22,800 nucleotides of DNA from Phaeoceros laevis (GCA_049999765.1 JBNGIQ010009320.1:1-22800); one strand, 5' to 3'. Numbered from the stretch's first letter, positions 1 through 8,751 are shown. Numbers and translations are program-made. The notes: a model not told the origin generated them from the letters alone.

Positions 1-658
1 TCTTCAAAGCTTGTTGGTTCCACATCTTGCACAACCTTTGCCATATAGGCACAGTGCCTAGCTACATAGCTATCATAGGTCAACCGCTGCACTGGAACCT
101 TCTGCCTTCCAGATCTCTGTGGTACTGCACCACTTGTAAGAGCCGATTGAACCTCTTTTGCACTGGGTGTTTTGATTTTCGGTACACCCAATTCCTCATC
201 CAAGCTTTGCTCAGATCCGCTTGAATCATTATCTACATCAGCACCTGCACTCAGGTCTGGTATTTTTGAATCCTGGACTTTTTCCTTCCCTGTGCGAAAC
301 ACAGTTGTGGAGCTCGCAGGGCTCACACTACCTTGCAACCTTCCACTCCAGGGATTCTGAACATTTGTCGAACTTGATGACGCTTGCGGTCCACTCAACA
401 CTTGTGATTGTTGACCTGCATTGCTTGTCACCTCAGTTTCATACACATCAGCTACATCATTTGCTTGTACTTCAGAGTACCAACTAGCCATTTCATCAAA
501 GACTACGTCTCTGCTGACTCTCATAGTCCGTGTACTGGGGTTGTAGCACTTGTATCCTTTCTGTTCAACAGAATACCCAATGAAGACACACTTTTCTGCT
601 TTTGGATCAAGCTTAGTCCGCAACTCATCCGGAATATGGACTTAAGCAATGCAACCAA
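1..658 (-). pseudogene. Ty1/copia pol fragment: integrase C-terminus and integrase-RT linker
   Basis: Read on the minus strand from about 658 down to 1, one frame is open except for a single TAA near 641-643. It starts with a copia-like FGCIA segment, then IPDELRTKLDPKAEKC and GYKCYNPSTRTM, the conserved C-terminal part of Ty1/copia integrase. An acidic, Ser-rich linker and a stretch resembling the start of the reverse transcriptase module (RLTYDSYVARHCAYMAKVVQ) follow, and the frame runs off the window start. The TAA stands where related elements have Tyr (FGC-A-Y-VH-P). Homology stops abruptly at about 658, where an oppositely oriented copia gag begins, so this is a truncated remnant in a head-to-head junction. 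The family call is strong. The linker differs from that of the element at 661-7310, so it is probably a different copia lineage. Confidence 0.85.
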
Positions 659-660
659 AT

Positions 661-1137
661 CCCTGCCCTCGGAGGCCACCACCACGGCCACCTTGGACCG
701 ATACCAACAGCTCAGGTTCTAAAAGGCGTCCAGGGGCTGGACCTGTAAAGAAAAAGGGGCCATGTAATTGGTGTTTGATACCAGGCCACTATGAATCTGA
801 ATGTCGCAAGAAGAAGGCCAATGAGCCTCGACAAGTTGCACCTACAGCAGAAAGCAACTTGGTTCAACGGAAGCAAACCATTCTAACAGTCTGTATGATA
901 GCTACAGTACAAGTGAATGATGTGTGGTACCTTGATTCATGTGCATTCGCACACATATGTCATAATCGGAAGTCATTCCTGCACTATACCAGAATGCCAC
1001 TAGGACAGGAAGTTTTCCTAGGAGACGATAGGGGTCTTGAAATCCTTGGAATAGGCACAATGCCTGTTGTACTAACAAACCGAAGCACCATTAATCTCTT
1101 GGATGTCCTGCCGTTCCAGGAATGGTCAAAAACTTAG
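661..1137 (+). pseudogene. copia gag C-terminus (CCHC zinc knuckle) and protease
   Basis: A basic, Pro/Arg-rich segment precedes CNWCLIPGHYESEC at about 757-798, an exact C-X2-C-X4-H-X4-C zinc knuckle of retrotransposon nucleocapsid, followed by a KKK basic tail. About 40 residues later WYLDSCAFAHICHNR matches the aspartic protease active site of copia elements (normally LDSGA-H). The catalytic Asp is kept, but the Gly of DSG is replaced by Cys, which should impair the fold. The protease frame is lost near 1110-1122 by a frameshift: the expected VPGMVKNLVSVS segment continues in the frame starting at 1122. Most of gag upstream of the knuckle is absent. Confidence 0.85.
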
Positions 1138-1360
1138 TGTCTGTTAGTAAATTCCAGAAACAACATGGTCTAGTCATCTCCTTTATAGATCTAGACTGCT
1201 TGATAACTGACCCAAAGTATAAGTCCAGAACTTTGGTCACTGGCAAGTCTGTTCAAGATTTGTATGCTTTGGACTTTACCTCTAAACTCGGACTGCCAGC
1301 ACCTTCTGTCCAAGTCAGTCAGGCAGCCTTGAAAAATCAAGAGTCTATGCTCTAGCATTG
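1122..1360 (+). pseudogene. copia protease end / pre-integrase region, part 1
   Basis: The frame starting at 1122 reads PGMVKNLVSVSKFQKQHGL, the standard stretch after the protease in plant copia elements, then a GAG-pre-integrase-like segment. It meets TAG at 1353-1355 and is then cut by the LTR element inserted after 1360. Joined across the insertion, this TAG falls at the Trp of the conserved LWH-RLGH motif that starts the integrase zinc-binding domain (TGG to TAG). The element was therefore already non-functional before the insertion. Confidence 0.8.
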
Positions 1361-1543
1361 TGATAAGAATGAGCAAAGCACACAATATTGACAATGAGGA
1401 ATGATTGCATTGAAGGAGCCCGTAGGCTTACATAGTGAAGGTAGTTGTAACTACCTATAACTTCCTGTAACTTCCTACGTCTCTAGGAATCTTAACATCT
1501 AACCTAAGGACTGCTATACTAGTTGCTAATCTAGTATCTATCA
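1361..1543 (-). repeat. 3' LTR (in element orientation) of the nested element
   Basis: 183 bases, TG...CA bounded with TGATA/TATCA ends, identical by inspection to 3324-3506. CATTG lies immediately outside it and the PPT-like GAGTGGGAG (minus strand) immediately inside. Confidence 0.93.
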
Positions 1544-1925
1544 CTCCCACTCAGGAGTTAGGTTAGGTGAATGTTATTATTAACCTTGTTATGGATCTAT
1601 ACTAAACAACATTAAACTATATTCTATGTTCTAGTCTAAAGTGATTTAGTCTTCCTCTTCAATCTCCCACTGCTTGCGTTGTGGTTGTTGTTGTGGAAGT
1701 GTTGATGCTCATAAAAATTGTGTGCATATAGAGCATGCACAATTGGATAATGGAGGCCAGCTTCAAATGCATAAAATTGAAGTAATGTATGAAACTCAAA
1801 AATGAATGTGTAATAAGAGAAGAACCTCCAAAATTAGCCTCCTTTTCGAAATAACTCAAATAACTCCAAATAACTTTCTTTCATTTCATAAAAACGGCCA
1901 ATAACCGCCTACCTCCCCCTCGTGG

Positions 1926-2858
1926 TCACGGTTCGCGATGGCGGGCTATGGCGGATTGATGCAGCCTGAGTGCCGGCTCGCCTATGGCTGACGCCTGCGC
2001 GATGCGCGATGCACGCCTTTGTGCCTGAGTGCCTCGTCGCTTGTGCAGCTGTCGCGCCTGGCTGCCTGATCTCTTGGTGCCGGCGCGCCTGGGCGCCCGA
2101 GGCGCCTTCCTGCTACTGTGCTTGCCGAACGGCTTGGCCAGGTGATGGCGGCTGAGCTTGGAAGCCGCCCTACAGATTTGATTGCGCAGGTGATGGATGC
2201 GCTGCCGGCCAAAGATGGCGGCCTGTTCGCCGCCGTGCCGCCGCCTGGGCTGGTCGTTGGCCGGGTTAGGTGATGGCGGCCAGAGATGGCGGCCGCCCTG
2301 CAGCCCGACCGCTGCCTCTTCTCGATCTGCTGGGGGCGCCCGCTCCTTGAACTGGTGGCGGCGCCCTCGGATTGAACTGGTGGCGGCGACAAGGGCTGCT
2401 CCCACTACGTCGCCTGCAGCCTGCGGGCTGGCCGGGCCTGCTGCCTTTGTTGCGCCGGCAGCTTGCGGGCTGGCCGGGCCAGAGTCTTTGCAGAAGTGTG
2501 CCACCAGAGTGTGGCCAGATCTAGGGATGTCCGGCGGCGCCTCCGCCTGTAGTGGCGCCTGTAGATTGTGGCTGAATGCTTGCATTTTGGGCGACGCCTT
2601 CGCCTGGGCCTGCAGGTCGAACGTGTTTCCAACCTTGACTGCTGGCTGGCGGCCCTCATGCTGGCTGCCCTTGATGTGAGCTGACCAGTCTGGCTGAGCA
2701 TTTGTGCTGAGCATTTGTGTTGACACCTGCCTGTCCGTGAGAGCATGAAGCCCTGCTAGTACGCCTGCTGTGGGCGCGTGTTGGGAGTCTGCTTTGCTCC
2801 TTTTACCGTTGCCGCTCCTGATGGCTGCAACTGCGGCTTGAAATGCACAAGGATGCAT
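1926..2858 (-). CDS. Unrecognised 310-codon GC-rich frame in the nested element
   Basis: This minus-strand frame runs in the transcriptional sense of the element and overlaps the end of the preceding frame in another phase. The product is Ala/Gln/Arg/Pro-rich, with internal repeats such as AGPASPQAAG encoded by two near-identical DNA stretches at about 2414-2436 and 2457-2480. No catalytic or structural motif is visible. The base composition changes sharply: 1900-3050 is strongly GC-rich between AT-rich flanks, which would fit sequence captured from elsewhere. Long open frames also occur on the plus strand in the same stretch, as expected by chance in GC-rich DNA. I do not claim it is translated. 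Confidence 0.25.
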   Translation of the reverse strand: MHPCAFQAAVAAIRSGNGKRSKADSQHAPTAGVLAGLHALTDRQVSTQMLSTNAQPDWSAHIKGSQHEGRQPAVKVGNTFDLQAQAKASPKMQAFSHNLQAPLQAEAPPDIPRSGHTLVAHFCKDSGPASPQAAGATKAAGPASPQAAGDVVGAALVAATSSIRGRRHQFKERAPPADREEAAVGLQGGRHLWPPSPNPANDQPRRRHGGEQAAIFGRQRIHHLRNQICRAASKLSRHHLAKPFGKHSSRKAPRAPRRAGTKRSGSQARQLHKRRGTQAQRRASRIAQASAIGEPALRLHQSAIARHREP

Positions 2859-3300
2859 GTGCCGTACCTGGCTGCTGGCCAGGTGCCGATGGAGACTGAA
2901 TAGGCTCCTGTGGGCATGTGCTTGAACGCCTGCTGCGGCGTGCGCATTGACGCCTACTTGGGCGTGCGCTTGGACGTCGGCTTTGACGTCGATTTGGGCG
3001 TACTTGAACGCCTGATTGCATGCATGCCTTAGCGCCTGGTGTGGGTTTGACCAGGAACCTTTTAGATGGCTCTTCGGCTACTGCTTCCAGAGAATGGAAA
3101 TGCCTTGCGCTCCTTGGCTCATGTGCAAATGTTTGTCTTGCACAAGTTTGTTTCTTTCCTTCTTGCTCCAAGAGAGGAACTGAGGTATGTAGGCCATGAT
3201 GCTCATGCTTGTGATAGCATGGCTTTTGTCCCGGTGGAGTTGCCGGGGATTCCTCATCATCGTGTGCTTCAACTCTAAGAATCAAAAGGGATTGCATGTT
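2803..3300 (-). CDS. Unrecognised small basic protein of the nested element, just after the PBS
   Basis: The first ATG after the PBS on the minus strand, at about 3300, opens about 166 codons starting MQSLLILRVEAHDDEES and ending QERQR at 2803. The second half is Arg/Ser/Pro-rich with many RR pairs. This is where gag would start in an LTR retrotransposon, and a basic tail would suit RNA binding, but I see no zinc knuckle or other family motif. Its Arg-rich half lies in a GC-rich, internally repetitive stretch where long frames arise easily. Coding status is uncertain; an untranslated or captured sequence is an equally good reading. Confidence 0.3.
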   Translation of the reverse strand, partial: NMQSLLILRVEAHDDEESPATPPGQKPCYHKHEHHGLHTSVPLLEQEGKKQTCARQTFAHEPRSARHFHSLEAVAEEPSKRFLVKPTPGAKACMQSGVQVRPNRRQSRRPSARPSRRQCARRSRRSSTCPQEPIQSPSAPGQQPGTAHASLCISSRSCSHQERQR

Positions 3301-3311
3301 TGCAATTGCTA

Positions 3312-3323
3312 GCTCTGATACCA
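3312..3323 (-). promoter_or_regulatory. Primer-binding site of the nested element (tRNA-iMet type)
   Basis: The minus strand reads TGGTATCAGAGC with no spacer after the LTR. This is the commonest PBS of plant LTR retrotransposons, complementary to the 3' end of initiator methionine tRNA. Confidence 0.9.
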
Positions 3324-3506
3324 TGATAAGAATGAGCAAAGCACACAATATTGACAATGAGGAATGATTGCATTGAAGGAGCCCGTAGGCTTACATAGTG
3401 AAGGTAGTTGTAACTACCTATAACTTCCTGTAACTTCCTACGTCTCTAGGAATCTTAACATCTAACCTAAGGACTGCTATACTAGTTGCTAATCTAGTAT
3501 CTATCA
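3324..3506 (-). repeat. 5' LTR (in element orientation) of the nested element
   Basis: Identical by inspection to 1361-1543. On its inner side the minus strand reads TGGTATCAGAGC directly after the LTR, a tRNA-Met primer-binding site. CATTG follows on the outer side. Confidence 0.93.
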
Positions 3507-3511
3507 CATTG

Positions 3512-4530
3512 TAGGCTAGGGCATGTTAACAATGACAAACTTAAAGCAATGGTGGCAGATAACTCACTTTACCGGGAAAAAAATCTTCTGAAATCTGTAG
3601 AGAAGCAGTTTTGCGAAGCTTGTGCCTTCGGCAAGCATCCGTGATTACCATTCTCCGACTCTAACCCAACAAGGGCTACAAAGCTGCTTGAGGTTGTGCA
3701 TTCAGATCTCTGTGGACCCATGTCCACTACATCTCTTGGAGGTGCGAAGTACACTCTCCTTTGTTGATGACTGGAGCAGGTATACTATCACCTACTTCAT
3801 CAAAAACAAAAATCAGACATTAGGCTGCTTCCAGGAGTATGTCAATTTTGCTCAAAGGCAAACAGGAGAGCTAGTGAAAACCTTACGCAGTGATGGAGGC
3901 GGAGAATACTGCTCGGATGAGTTTAATGCGTATTGCCGCACTCTTGGTATTGCACGGCAGATTACTGTGCCGTACACGTCAGCACAGAACCCTCTTGCGG
4001 AGCTGAACAACAAACGTCTGCAGCAAGCAGCGAAATCTATGCTCAAGATTTCTCGCTTGCCCAGGGGATATTGGGCAGAAGCTGTTGCTACAACAAATTA
4101 TATCAAGATGCGGCTTTCCATAAAGGCCTTTTCTGGTACAACACCCTATGAGAGATGGACATCACACAAGCCACGTATTAATCATCTCCGAATTTTTGGC
4201 TCACCAGCCTATGCTCACCTTGCTAAAGACCAGCGAGTCAAGCTGGATTACAAGGCACGAAAATATTTTTTCGTCGGCTATACTGAAGGTATAAAGGGGT
4301 ACAAACTCTATGACCCCGACACTCGAACAACTACACATGCTAGAAGTGTGCTCTTCAATGAACTCTCATTGTTAGAACCACCTCAGCTACCACCCCTTAG
4401 CACTCAAGCGTCTAGCAGTCAGTCAGATGACACGGATACAGATGACCAGTCATCTGATCTGTTCCCAGTACCTCAAGTAGTTGCACAGACACCAGCTGTC
4501 ACACCACAAGGTCCTATACCTATCACATAG
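3512..4530 (+). pseudogene. copia integrase (zinc-binding and DDE core), broken
   Basis: After the insertion the frame continues with RLGHVNNDKLKAMV and FCEACAFGKHP, giving the His and Cys pairs of the HHCC zinc domain, then a TGA. HSDLCGPM supplies the first catalytic Asp, LRSDGGGEYCSDEF the second, and SAQNPLAELNNKRL the Glu (usually NGVAERKNR), so all DDE residues can still be found. One base is missing near 3755 (AKYTLL before FVDDWSRY), so the domain lies in two frames. The C-terminal part contains DQRVKLDYKARKYFFVGY and GIKGYKLYDPDTRT, followed by a Ser/Thr/Asp-rich linker. TAG at 4528-4530 reads as CAG to TAG (T-[Q]-ATVPTQATG). Non-functional. Confidence 0.9.
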
Positions 4531-4869
4531 GCTACAGTCCCCACTCAGGCCACTGGACACACGCACTCACAAGACAATCACGTTGAGGAACCTAGCTACT
4601 TCCCTGATGATGATTTGTCAAGTAGAGTGTCGGGTACCTATGTTGGAGCTGACAATGATGAGGCTGAGGCTGCACACATGGATAGTGACAATGATATAGA
4701 CCAAGTGGATGACATTAATGTGCCTGCGCATGCTAAAGTATATGAACCAGAGGAACCATTAAGACGAAGTGCAAGGAGGCATACTACATCACCTAATGAA
4801 TGGCTAACACCTCCTTTAACATATAACTCTTCTGGTGGACTCACATGGAGAACTTGTAGACTTAAATGA
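4531..4869 (+). pseudogene. copia integrase-RT linker, acidic
   Basis: The integrase frame continues past the 4528 TAG as an Asp/Glu-rich linker (YFPDDDLSSRVSG and EEPLRRSARRHTTSPNEW). LRRSARRHTTSP corresponds to the Arg/Ser stretch before the RT in copia polyproteins. The frame ends at TGA 4867-4869, and the RT start ([20 protein letters not shown]) is read in another phase, which places a frameshift near 4850-4865. Confidence 0.8.
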
Positions 4870-6003
4870 ACCACAGTCGTACAAAGAGGCCATCAGTTCA
4901 CATGAGGCAGCTGAATGGCATGAGGCCATACAATCCGAATATCAGACTCATAGACAACAAAACATGGGAGCTGGTGGATTTACCTCCTGGCTGCAAAGCT
5001 GTAACGTGCAAGTGGGTATTCAAAAAGAAACTAGCACAAGACGGTTCTGTAGCTAGATTCAAAGCACGCCTTGTTGCTTGTGGGTACAGCTAGGTGGAAG
5101 GGCTGGATTACACTGAAACATTCTCACCAGTGGTGAGAGCAACCTCAGTTAGAACCCTTCTTGCCATAGTTGCACAGCATGATTATAAGATGCATCATAT
5201 GGATGTTAAAACAGCCTTTTAAATGGTATTCTGGAAGAGACCATCTACATGCAACAACCTGAAGGGTTTGAAGACAAGAAGCATCCAAACAAGGTGTGTA
5301 AGCTTCTCAAGACCATATATGGCTTGAAGCAATCTCCGAGGGCTTGGTTCAACGGATTGACAAGTATCTCAAAGACTCCGGGTTTGTACAAAGTGACTCC
5401 GACAGTAATGTTTATAAACTGTATGACAGCAACGGAGTGGTATACCTGGCACTATATGTCGACGATGTGGTCATTATTGCTAGTAGTCCAACGCTCATGA
5501 ACAAGGTCAAGGGAATCCTTACCTCAGAATTCTGCATGACCGATGTGGGCCAGCTCACATTCTTTCTCGGGGTACAGATAGTACAAAATCTGGCCCTGCA
5601 CACGGTGTTCATTCACCAGAGTCAGTTTATACGGCAAGTATTAATGAGGTTCAGAATGCTGGACTGCAAGCCAGCTGCAACACCACTTGCTATTGGAGAT
5701 AAGTTAACCCTGGAGCAATGCCCGAAAACAGAAGAGGAAAGGCAAAGGATGCAGACCATACCTTATAGACTGGCTGTGGGCACCTTGATTTATTTTAGGA
5801 ACTGGACCAGGCCAGAGTTATCACAGGCAGTGGGAGCTACCTCTCAGTTCCTCACTACTTATGGTAGCCCACATTGGGCAGCAGTCCAGCGGATTATGCG
5901 TTACTTAAAAGGAACTCCAACACTTGGACTCCTATACAAGAAGAGGCCGAAGAAACTTGTCCTCACATGTTTTTCGGATGCCGACTGGGCTGCAGACAGC
6001 AAG
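4870..6003 (+). pseudogene. copia reverse transcriptase, multiply frameshifted
   Basis: The domain reads through four frame segments: [21 protein letters not shown] to about 4960; [22 protein letters not shown] and [11 protein letters not shown] to 5090; EGLDYTETFSPVVRATSVRT to DVKTAF near 5220 (motif A Asp); then [18 protein letters not shown] with [11 protein letters not shown] from 5249, and [14 protein letters not shown] from 5344 (motif C, YVDD intact at about 5455-5466). TAG at 5091-5093 reads as CAG to TAG (GYS-[Q]-VEGLDY). A one-base shift and a TAA lie near 5220, and another shift near 5340. FFLGVQI, PYRLAVGTLIYF and MRYLKGTPTLGL of the connection region follow. Family certain, function lost. 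Confidence 0.92.
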
Positions 6004-6448
6004 GAGGTCAATTTCTGCTAACTATTTGATGCTAGGGAAGGACGAATATGATTCTACTATCATATCCTGGTACAGTAAAAAGCAGCAAGTTGTAGCACTC
6101 TCTTCTACTAAAGCTGAGTATGTGGCTACAGCCACAGCAGCACAAGATGTGGTTTACACCAGGTCGCTGCTTGCATCGCTTGGAAAGGAGCAATCTACTC
6201 CAACACTACTCCTCTGTAACAACCAATCAGCTATCGCCTTAGCTCGAAACCCAGTTTTGCATTCTCGCACGAAGCACATTGATATCAAGCACCATTTTAT
6301 TAGGCAGGTTATCAATAAAGGCAATGCAAACCTGCAGTATTGTCCCACAGAGGAAAACATAGCAGATTTACTCACTAAGGCACTGTCTAAAGAGAAACAT
6401 GACAAGTTTTGCAAGGCCATGGGGCTCACAAGTTTGCCTGAGACCTAG
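5940..6448 (+). pseudogene. copia RNase H domain
   Basis: CFSDADWAADSKE (first catalytic Asp) is in the RT frame. A shift at about 6003 moves to the frame reading SISANYLMLGKDE, then SWYSKKQQVVALSSTKAEYVA (catalytic Glu) and LLCNNQSAIALARNPVLHSRTKHI. In copia RNases H the last motif is normally CDNQSA, so a catalytic Asp has become Asn. NIADLLTKAL and a normal TAG at 6446-6448 end the polyprotein. The last part is a clean open frame, the best-preserved segment of the element. Confidence 0.9.
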
Positions 6449-7023
6449 TACAGCACTGTCCCTACTAGGCACTTGCAGCCAGACTACCCAAACCTGCATG
6501 CATCCATCCCTGAAACCTGCGCTGAGGCATGACTATGGAGCATAAGTACCAAGGTTCTGCAGCCATGGAATTCAGCAGCGTTAGATAGAATCGAGGCACT
6601 ACTCTGCAGTGGGAGCCTAAGCAAAGAGCAGGAGCGTACCATATCAAAGAATCAGCGTGCCATCTTCAGCAAAATCACTGCCTGCATACATGAAACGTTC
6701 GGAGCAGAAGGGCAGATATCTGAATGGGGCATCTGACACTAGCTGTGGACGACCTCAAGCACGGCCCCATCGTGAGTGAGCGGCTTCGAGTTCTTCTTCA
6801 AGGGTGTAAAGCTTGGTGAGGCCGGCGCACACTGGACATGTCTTCCTCCGCCGAGAGCAGCAGCGGACAGCAAGCAAAAGCGCCGCCAGCAAAAAGACAA
6901 GCACCACCATCTCGAGACCGGGAGTGCCTTGAACCCTAGAAGTGAAGAACGGGCTTTTGGAGCAATGCAGCAAAGTCAACCATCAAGTCGGGTTGCATTA
7001 AGTAGATAATATCTGCTATGCCT
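6449..7023 (+). other. Spacer between copia pol and the 3' LTR, with an antisense frame
   Basis: This 575-base stretch holds no recognised gene. An antisense frame at 6979-6755 encodes 74 residues with a hydrophobic segment (MVVLVFLLAALLLAVRCC), then SRRRK and CPVCAGL, and a Glu-rich end. It looks like a small single-pass membrane protein but could be chance. Antisense ORFs downstream of pol are known in some plant LTR elements; I cannot tell whether this is one. Confidence 0.4.
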
Positions 7024-7032
7024 AAGTGGGAG
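7024..7032 (+). promoter_or_regulatory. Polypurine tract of the copia element
   Basis: AAGTGGGAG directly precedes TATTAGAATACG. Plant copia elements typically have AAGTGGGAG just before a TGTTAGAATA-like LTR start, so the first LTR bases seem mutated from TG to TA. Confidence 0.75.
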
Positions 7033-7312
7033 TATTAGAATACGTAGGTATTAGTAGGCAAAGCATATATAATTAAATAATAGTTTAATATCGAAACATC
7101 ATGGGACACAAGTAACTGTAAAGGTCACGACTAAGCGTCGTGACCTAAAACCCAACCGCCATGTCCCCATGAAGGGACACGACCAACCGCCGCTGCTTCC
7201 TACTTTAAAAGGAGCATGCGCGCAACATAATTCATCTTCTTTCTTGCTAATCTTTTCTATACATTCGATCCTATATTAATTTACAAGTGACCTTATCTAT
7301 GCTTGCTACTGC
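7033..7312 (+). repeat. Putative 3' LTR of the copia element
   Basis: It begins after the PPT and is AT-rich. It contains a perfect 10-bp inverted repeat at 7122-7131/7137-7146, a TATA-like TTTAAAAG near 7204-7211, and a pyrimidine-rich stretch (TTCATCTTCTTTCTTGC) as often found downstream of plant transcription starts. The right end is a guess, because no partner LTR is in the window. Confidence 0.55.
7122..7146. repeat. Perfect inverted repeat in the copia LTR
   Basis: Arms AGGTCACGAC and GTCGTGACCT with loop TAAGC lie upstream of the TATA-like box. It could be a transcription-factor half-site pair or an RNA hairpin. Confidence 0.7.
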
Positions 7313-8580
7313 CAGGACACAGACCAAACACCAATCCTTTCAAACAGCTCCTCAGAAAGCAAGAGTGAAGCACAGCAAAGGGTGGAATATCAAAGCGTGA
7401 CATTCAGGTGACCTCCTGAGACTGCTGAGACATCACGGCTGTAGTGGCCTCTTCAAAAGTGCTTCGTCCTTCTTGTTGTCCAAGTTTTTGCTGTGCAGCA
7501 CACAGTTTGGCGGCGTACCGGAAGAGTGGCAGCAGAGCCGAGCTTGAATCAGAAAACCAGAGGGTGCTTATGACAGCAACTTGGAAAAAAGTGTGGGAGA
7601 ACGAAATGGCCACTGAGTACTAAGAGAAGGCAAGTGTGGCTGGTAGGACTCTACACAAAATCCTGATATGCTGCACTCAAGAGACAATGGCAAGATTGGG
7701 CTCGTATAAGGACTGATGATGGCAGCTTGGCACAGGACCAGGTGAGACTACAAGCAACGTATTTGCCAACCCCAAAGATGGACGCAGGTCCAAAAATTAC
7801 AGCAGGCACTTGGGAAACCAAAGGAGCTTGGCTAGGAGCAGAACTTCAAGAATCCAGGACTGTGTGGAGACTGTGTGGAGACTGGACAGCAAGAGAAACT
7901 AGCTGTCAGCAGGGCTGAGCAGCCAACATGATGACTGCTGCGGAAGAGACTGAGTGTGACAAAGGAATGAGGGCTGAGAGCAAGAGATGGAGGAAGCTGC
8001 TAGCGGAGAGGAAACAAAGATAGCGGCAAAGAGCATGTTCTGGACAGCATACAGGGGTGCTTCTTATATAGGTGAAGTCCGTTGGCCCCTCATAAATGCA
8101 TAACCACCAAGTTTAGGCGAGCAAAGCCGATAATATTAAACAAATGTTGCTTTTTGCCAGTCTGGCTGCAGAGGAGTTGATTAACTTGCTGTCCACGGTG
8201 ATGTGGCCCTCCCCGGTGTGACCAGACGTTTCTGTTGGCCGCCAAACCATAATCCAGTGTACTGTACAGCCGCCGCTTAGTCCAAGCTGGCACGTAAAAT
8301 CCTGTCTGCGCAAGTACGAGGATCGTGGTCTTCACAATTCCACATCTTCTAGAATATACGATGGTAGCATATCCTGTCGCAGCCATACATGTAACGTAAC
8401 ATGTGGTAAGTCATACCATACTGGTATTAGTCGGCATCATGTCGACACTAGTCCGGTGTAGTGAGTGCATAAAACAGACCCAAGGCCTCTTACCTGGTTT
8501 ATTCGCAGTCTGCAAATGTATCTCCAAGATGCATAAGTAACACAATTTTGGAGGTCTTTAAAGTCATCCAAAAACAATTC
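7313..8580. other. No recognisable gene
   Basis: Only short frames without motifs are present. The one signal is a minus-strand TATA-like CTATATAAG at 8063-8071 followed, on the minus strand, by a CT-rich stretch (about 8050-7930) like a plant 5' leader. The first ATG there opens a very short frame. This may be the edge of an unrecognised element or a decayed gene. Confidence 0.5.
8063..8071 (-). promoter_or_regulatory. TATA-like box, minus strand
   Basis: The minus strand reads CTATATAAG followed by AAGCACCCC and a CT-rich leader. Good match to a plant TATA box, but no downstream gene is identified. Confidence 0.3.
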
Positions 8581-8588
8581 ACACACAT

Positions 8589-8632
8589 ACATACTGCAAA
8601 CGCAGTATGTGTATGTGTATGTGTGTGTGTGT
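8589..8632. repeat. TG/CA microsatellite at the 3' side of the RT element, with a small hairpin
   Basis: ACATACTGC-AAAC-GCAGTATGT (8589-8610) is a perfect 9-bp hairpin, followed by TATG/TG repeats to 8632. A similar TG tract lies at 10226-10250 on the other side of the reverse transcriptase. Confidence 0.85.
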
Positions 8633-8751
8633 GTACCCACCTTCTGTCCCGGTGTGCTCAGTCAAATGGCCAGTCAGGCCATTGCCCGTCCAGTGGATGC
8701 GGTGTGCATCCCCTATCCGGGGAGCACACCACACGGTATTTATGGAATCCC
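8633..8751 (-). other. 3' untranslated region of the RT element with two hairpins
   Basis: Between the RT stop and the microsatellite are two inverted repeats: 8665-8671/8677-8683 (AATGGCC, loop AGTCA) and 8701-8730 (GGTGTGC with CCCC, paired with GGGG and GCACACC around TATCC). Structured 3' ends adjoining a simple repeat are a usual recognition feature of non-LTR and Penelope-like retroelements. That role is inferred. Confidence 0.55.

Larger units (their letters stand above)
1361..3506 (-). mobile_element. Short nested LTR retrotransposon (TRIM-like, non-autonomous), very young
   Basis: Two 183-bp direct repeats, 1361-1543 and 3324-3506, appear identical by eye. Each begins TGATA and ends ATCA. 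CATTG flanks the element on both sides (1356-1360 and 3507-3511), a 5-bp target-site duplication. Next to the right LTR, on the minus strand, is TGGTATCAGAGC, a primer-binding site matching the 3' end of initiator tRNA-Met. Next to the left LTR, read on the minus strand, is the purine run GAGTGGGAG, a polypurine tract. The element is therefore complete and oriented on the minus strand, with its 5' LTR at the right. The interior is only about 1780 bases and encodes no recognisable protease, integrase, RT or RNase H, so mobilisation must have been in trans. Identical LTRs imply recent insertion. Confidence 0.93.
661..7312 (+). mobile_element. Degenerate Ty1/copia LTR retrotransposon, 5'-truncated
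   Basis: Gag zinc knuckle, protease, integrase, reverse transcriptase and RNase H follow in the Ty1/copia order, so integrase precedes RT. A 580-base spacer, a polypurine tract (AAGTGGGAG, 7024-7032) and a putative 3' LTR from 7033 follow. The 5' LTR and most of gag are missing: homology begins at about 661, where an inverted fragment of another copia abuts. The reading frame is broken by several frameshifts and stops and by a nested LTR element at 1361-3506. Removing that element together with one CATTG copy restores continuity of the integrase zinc-binding region (HCRLGHVNN across the site). The element is therefore dead and older than the insertion. The right boundary is approximate, because the 5' LTR is not available for comparison. 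Confidence 0.85.

Noticed and set aside
1970-2679. Long plus-strand frames in the GC-rich interior of the nested LTR element
   Set aside because: They run antisense to the element, and several frames are open at once, as expected from GC-rich low-complexity DNA.
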